From positions 62,001-126,000 of the forward strand of contig JACJWG010000011.1 of the NCBI GenBank assembly GCA_020637235.1: 64,000 nt of DNA. The letters are read 5' to 3'. The notes below the pieces were generated by a model. It ran no database searches. It had not been told where the DNA came from and saw only the letters and a program-made list of their open reading frames with translations. Position 1 is the first letter of the stretch. Every line of letters starts with the position of its first letter. Origin of the DNA: Acidimicrobiaceae bacterium (GTDB lineage: Bacteria; Actinomycetota; Acidimicrobiia; Acidimicrobiales; Ilumatobacteraceae). A program made the position numbers and the translations under genes. Below, piece by piece: positions 63,743 to 64,000 of the stretch.

Positions 63743-64000
63743 ATGCCGCGCTGGGCGAAGGTGGCCGCGTCGGTGCTCGTGGTGTTGGTGGTGGCCGCGA
63801 TGTCGTTCGCGATCTTCAAGCCGATCAAGGTGTTGCCGCGCATCCGGCTCGCACCGGGCTTCGCGCTCGTCGACCAGCGCGGCGAGGCCTTCATCAGCGA
63901 GGACACCCGGGGCGACGTCACCATCTACACGTTCGTGCCGTCGGGATGTGCCGACGACTGCCAACTCGTCTACGACACCGTCCGGGACGTGATGTCGCGC
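63743..64000 (+). CDS. SCO1/SenC-like copper chaperone, partial
   Basis: An 86-codon open frame running off the right edge. The N-terminal helix VAASVLVVLVVAAMSFAIF is followed by LPRIRLAPGFALVDQRGEAF, ISEDTRGDVTIYTFVPSGC and ADDCQLVYDTVRDVM. The C-x3-C (CADDC) in TFVPSGCADDCQ is the copper-binding motif of SCO proteins, which load CuA in oxidase subunit II. This fits the adjacent ba3 oxidase. The start ATG at 63743 is preceded by a short gap from the divergent gene. Confidence 0.8.
   Translation, partial: MPRWAKVAASVLVVLVVAAMSFAIFKPIKVLPRIRLAPGFALVDQRGEAFISEDTRGDVTIYTFVPSGCADDCQLVYDTVRDVMSR

Overview
High-GC (about 70%) actinobacterial chromosome segment. Several lineage markers point to class Acidimicrobiia, probably near Ilumatobacter: DUF3499, DUF5719 and DUF2254 proteins, an actinobacterial-type DapD, CofD (F420 synthesis), GTG starts, and secreted proteins built from a repeated 'RLVDTRDG ... 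VDLNGWF' module. This placement is inferred from gene content; no rRNA or tRNA gene is visible. There are no insertion sequences, phage genes or CRISPR arrays.

Layout. 0-13.3 kb is mixed metabolism: a broken acyl-CoA dehydrogenase, NUDIX hydrolase, short-chain dehydrogenase, UPF0303 protein, DapD, DUF2804 protein, frameshifted lysyl-tRNA synthetase, M15-type peptidase, DUF2254 membrane protein, an LpdA-like flavoprotein, an RDD protein, and an acyl-CoA carboxylase alpha chain divergent from its biotin ligase BirA. 14-38 kb is a cell-envelope polysaccharide island: an LCP ligase, dTDP-rhamnose genes rmlA-rmlC-rmlB-rmlD, several glycosyltransferases, a second nucleotidyltransferase with a degenerate epimerase, an LPXTG-like surface protein, a flippase-glycosyltransferase-cofD operon, a SpoIID-domain secreted protein and large membrane glycosyltransferase/DUF5719 proteins. 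39-52 kb holds FtsH, DUF3499, a CPBP protease, a PF10131-like membrane protein, phosphomannomutase, a Trm112-like protein, a secreted repeat protein, a broken LamG/FG-GAP protein, frameshifted ahcY and a YczE-like protein flanked by inverted 43-bp repeats.

53-64 kb is a respiratory island. On the minus strand lies a tightly overlapping set encoding membrane cytochrome c, a GltD-like flavo-iron-sulfur oxidoreductase, split cytochrome b (b6-like plus subunit IV-like), a Rieske protein and a second cytochrome c. Across a 340-bp divergent promoter region containing a 95-bp dyad lie a ba3-type (B-family) oxidase (CoxIIa-like, CoxB, CoxA) and a remarkable 756-residue fusion: cytochrome b, two [4Fe-4S] ferredoxin clusters, an MvhD/hydrogenase-delta-like domain and a C-terminal cytochrome c. 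A SCO-type assembly factor runs off the right edge. The fusion, together with the GltD-like protein inside the bc operon, is the best candidate here for an undescribed electron-transfer system.

Sequence quality. Clusters of small indels break conserved genes at about 1-1000, 5350-5600, 6850-7130, 48900-51080 and 51774, while the rest of the window reads cleanly. This looks like local assembly or consensus error rather than true pseudogenes.
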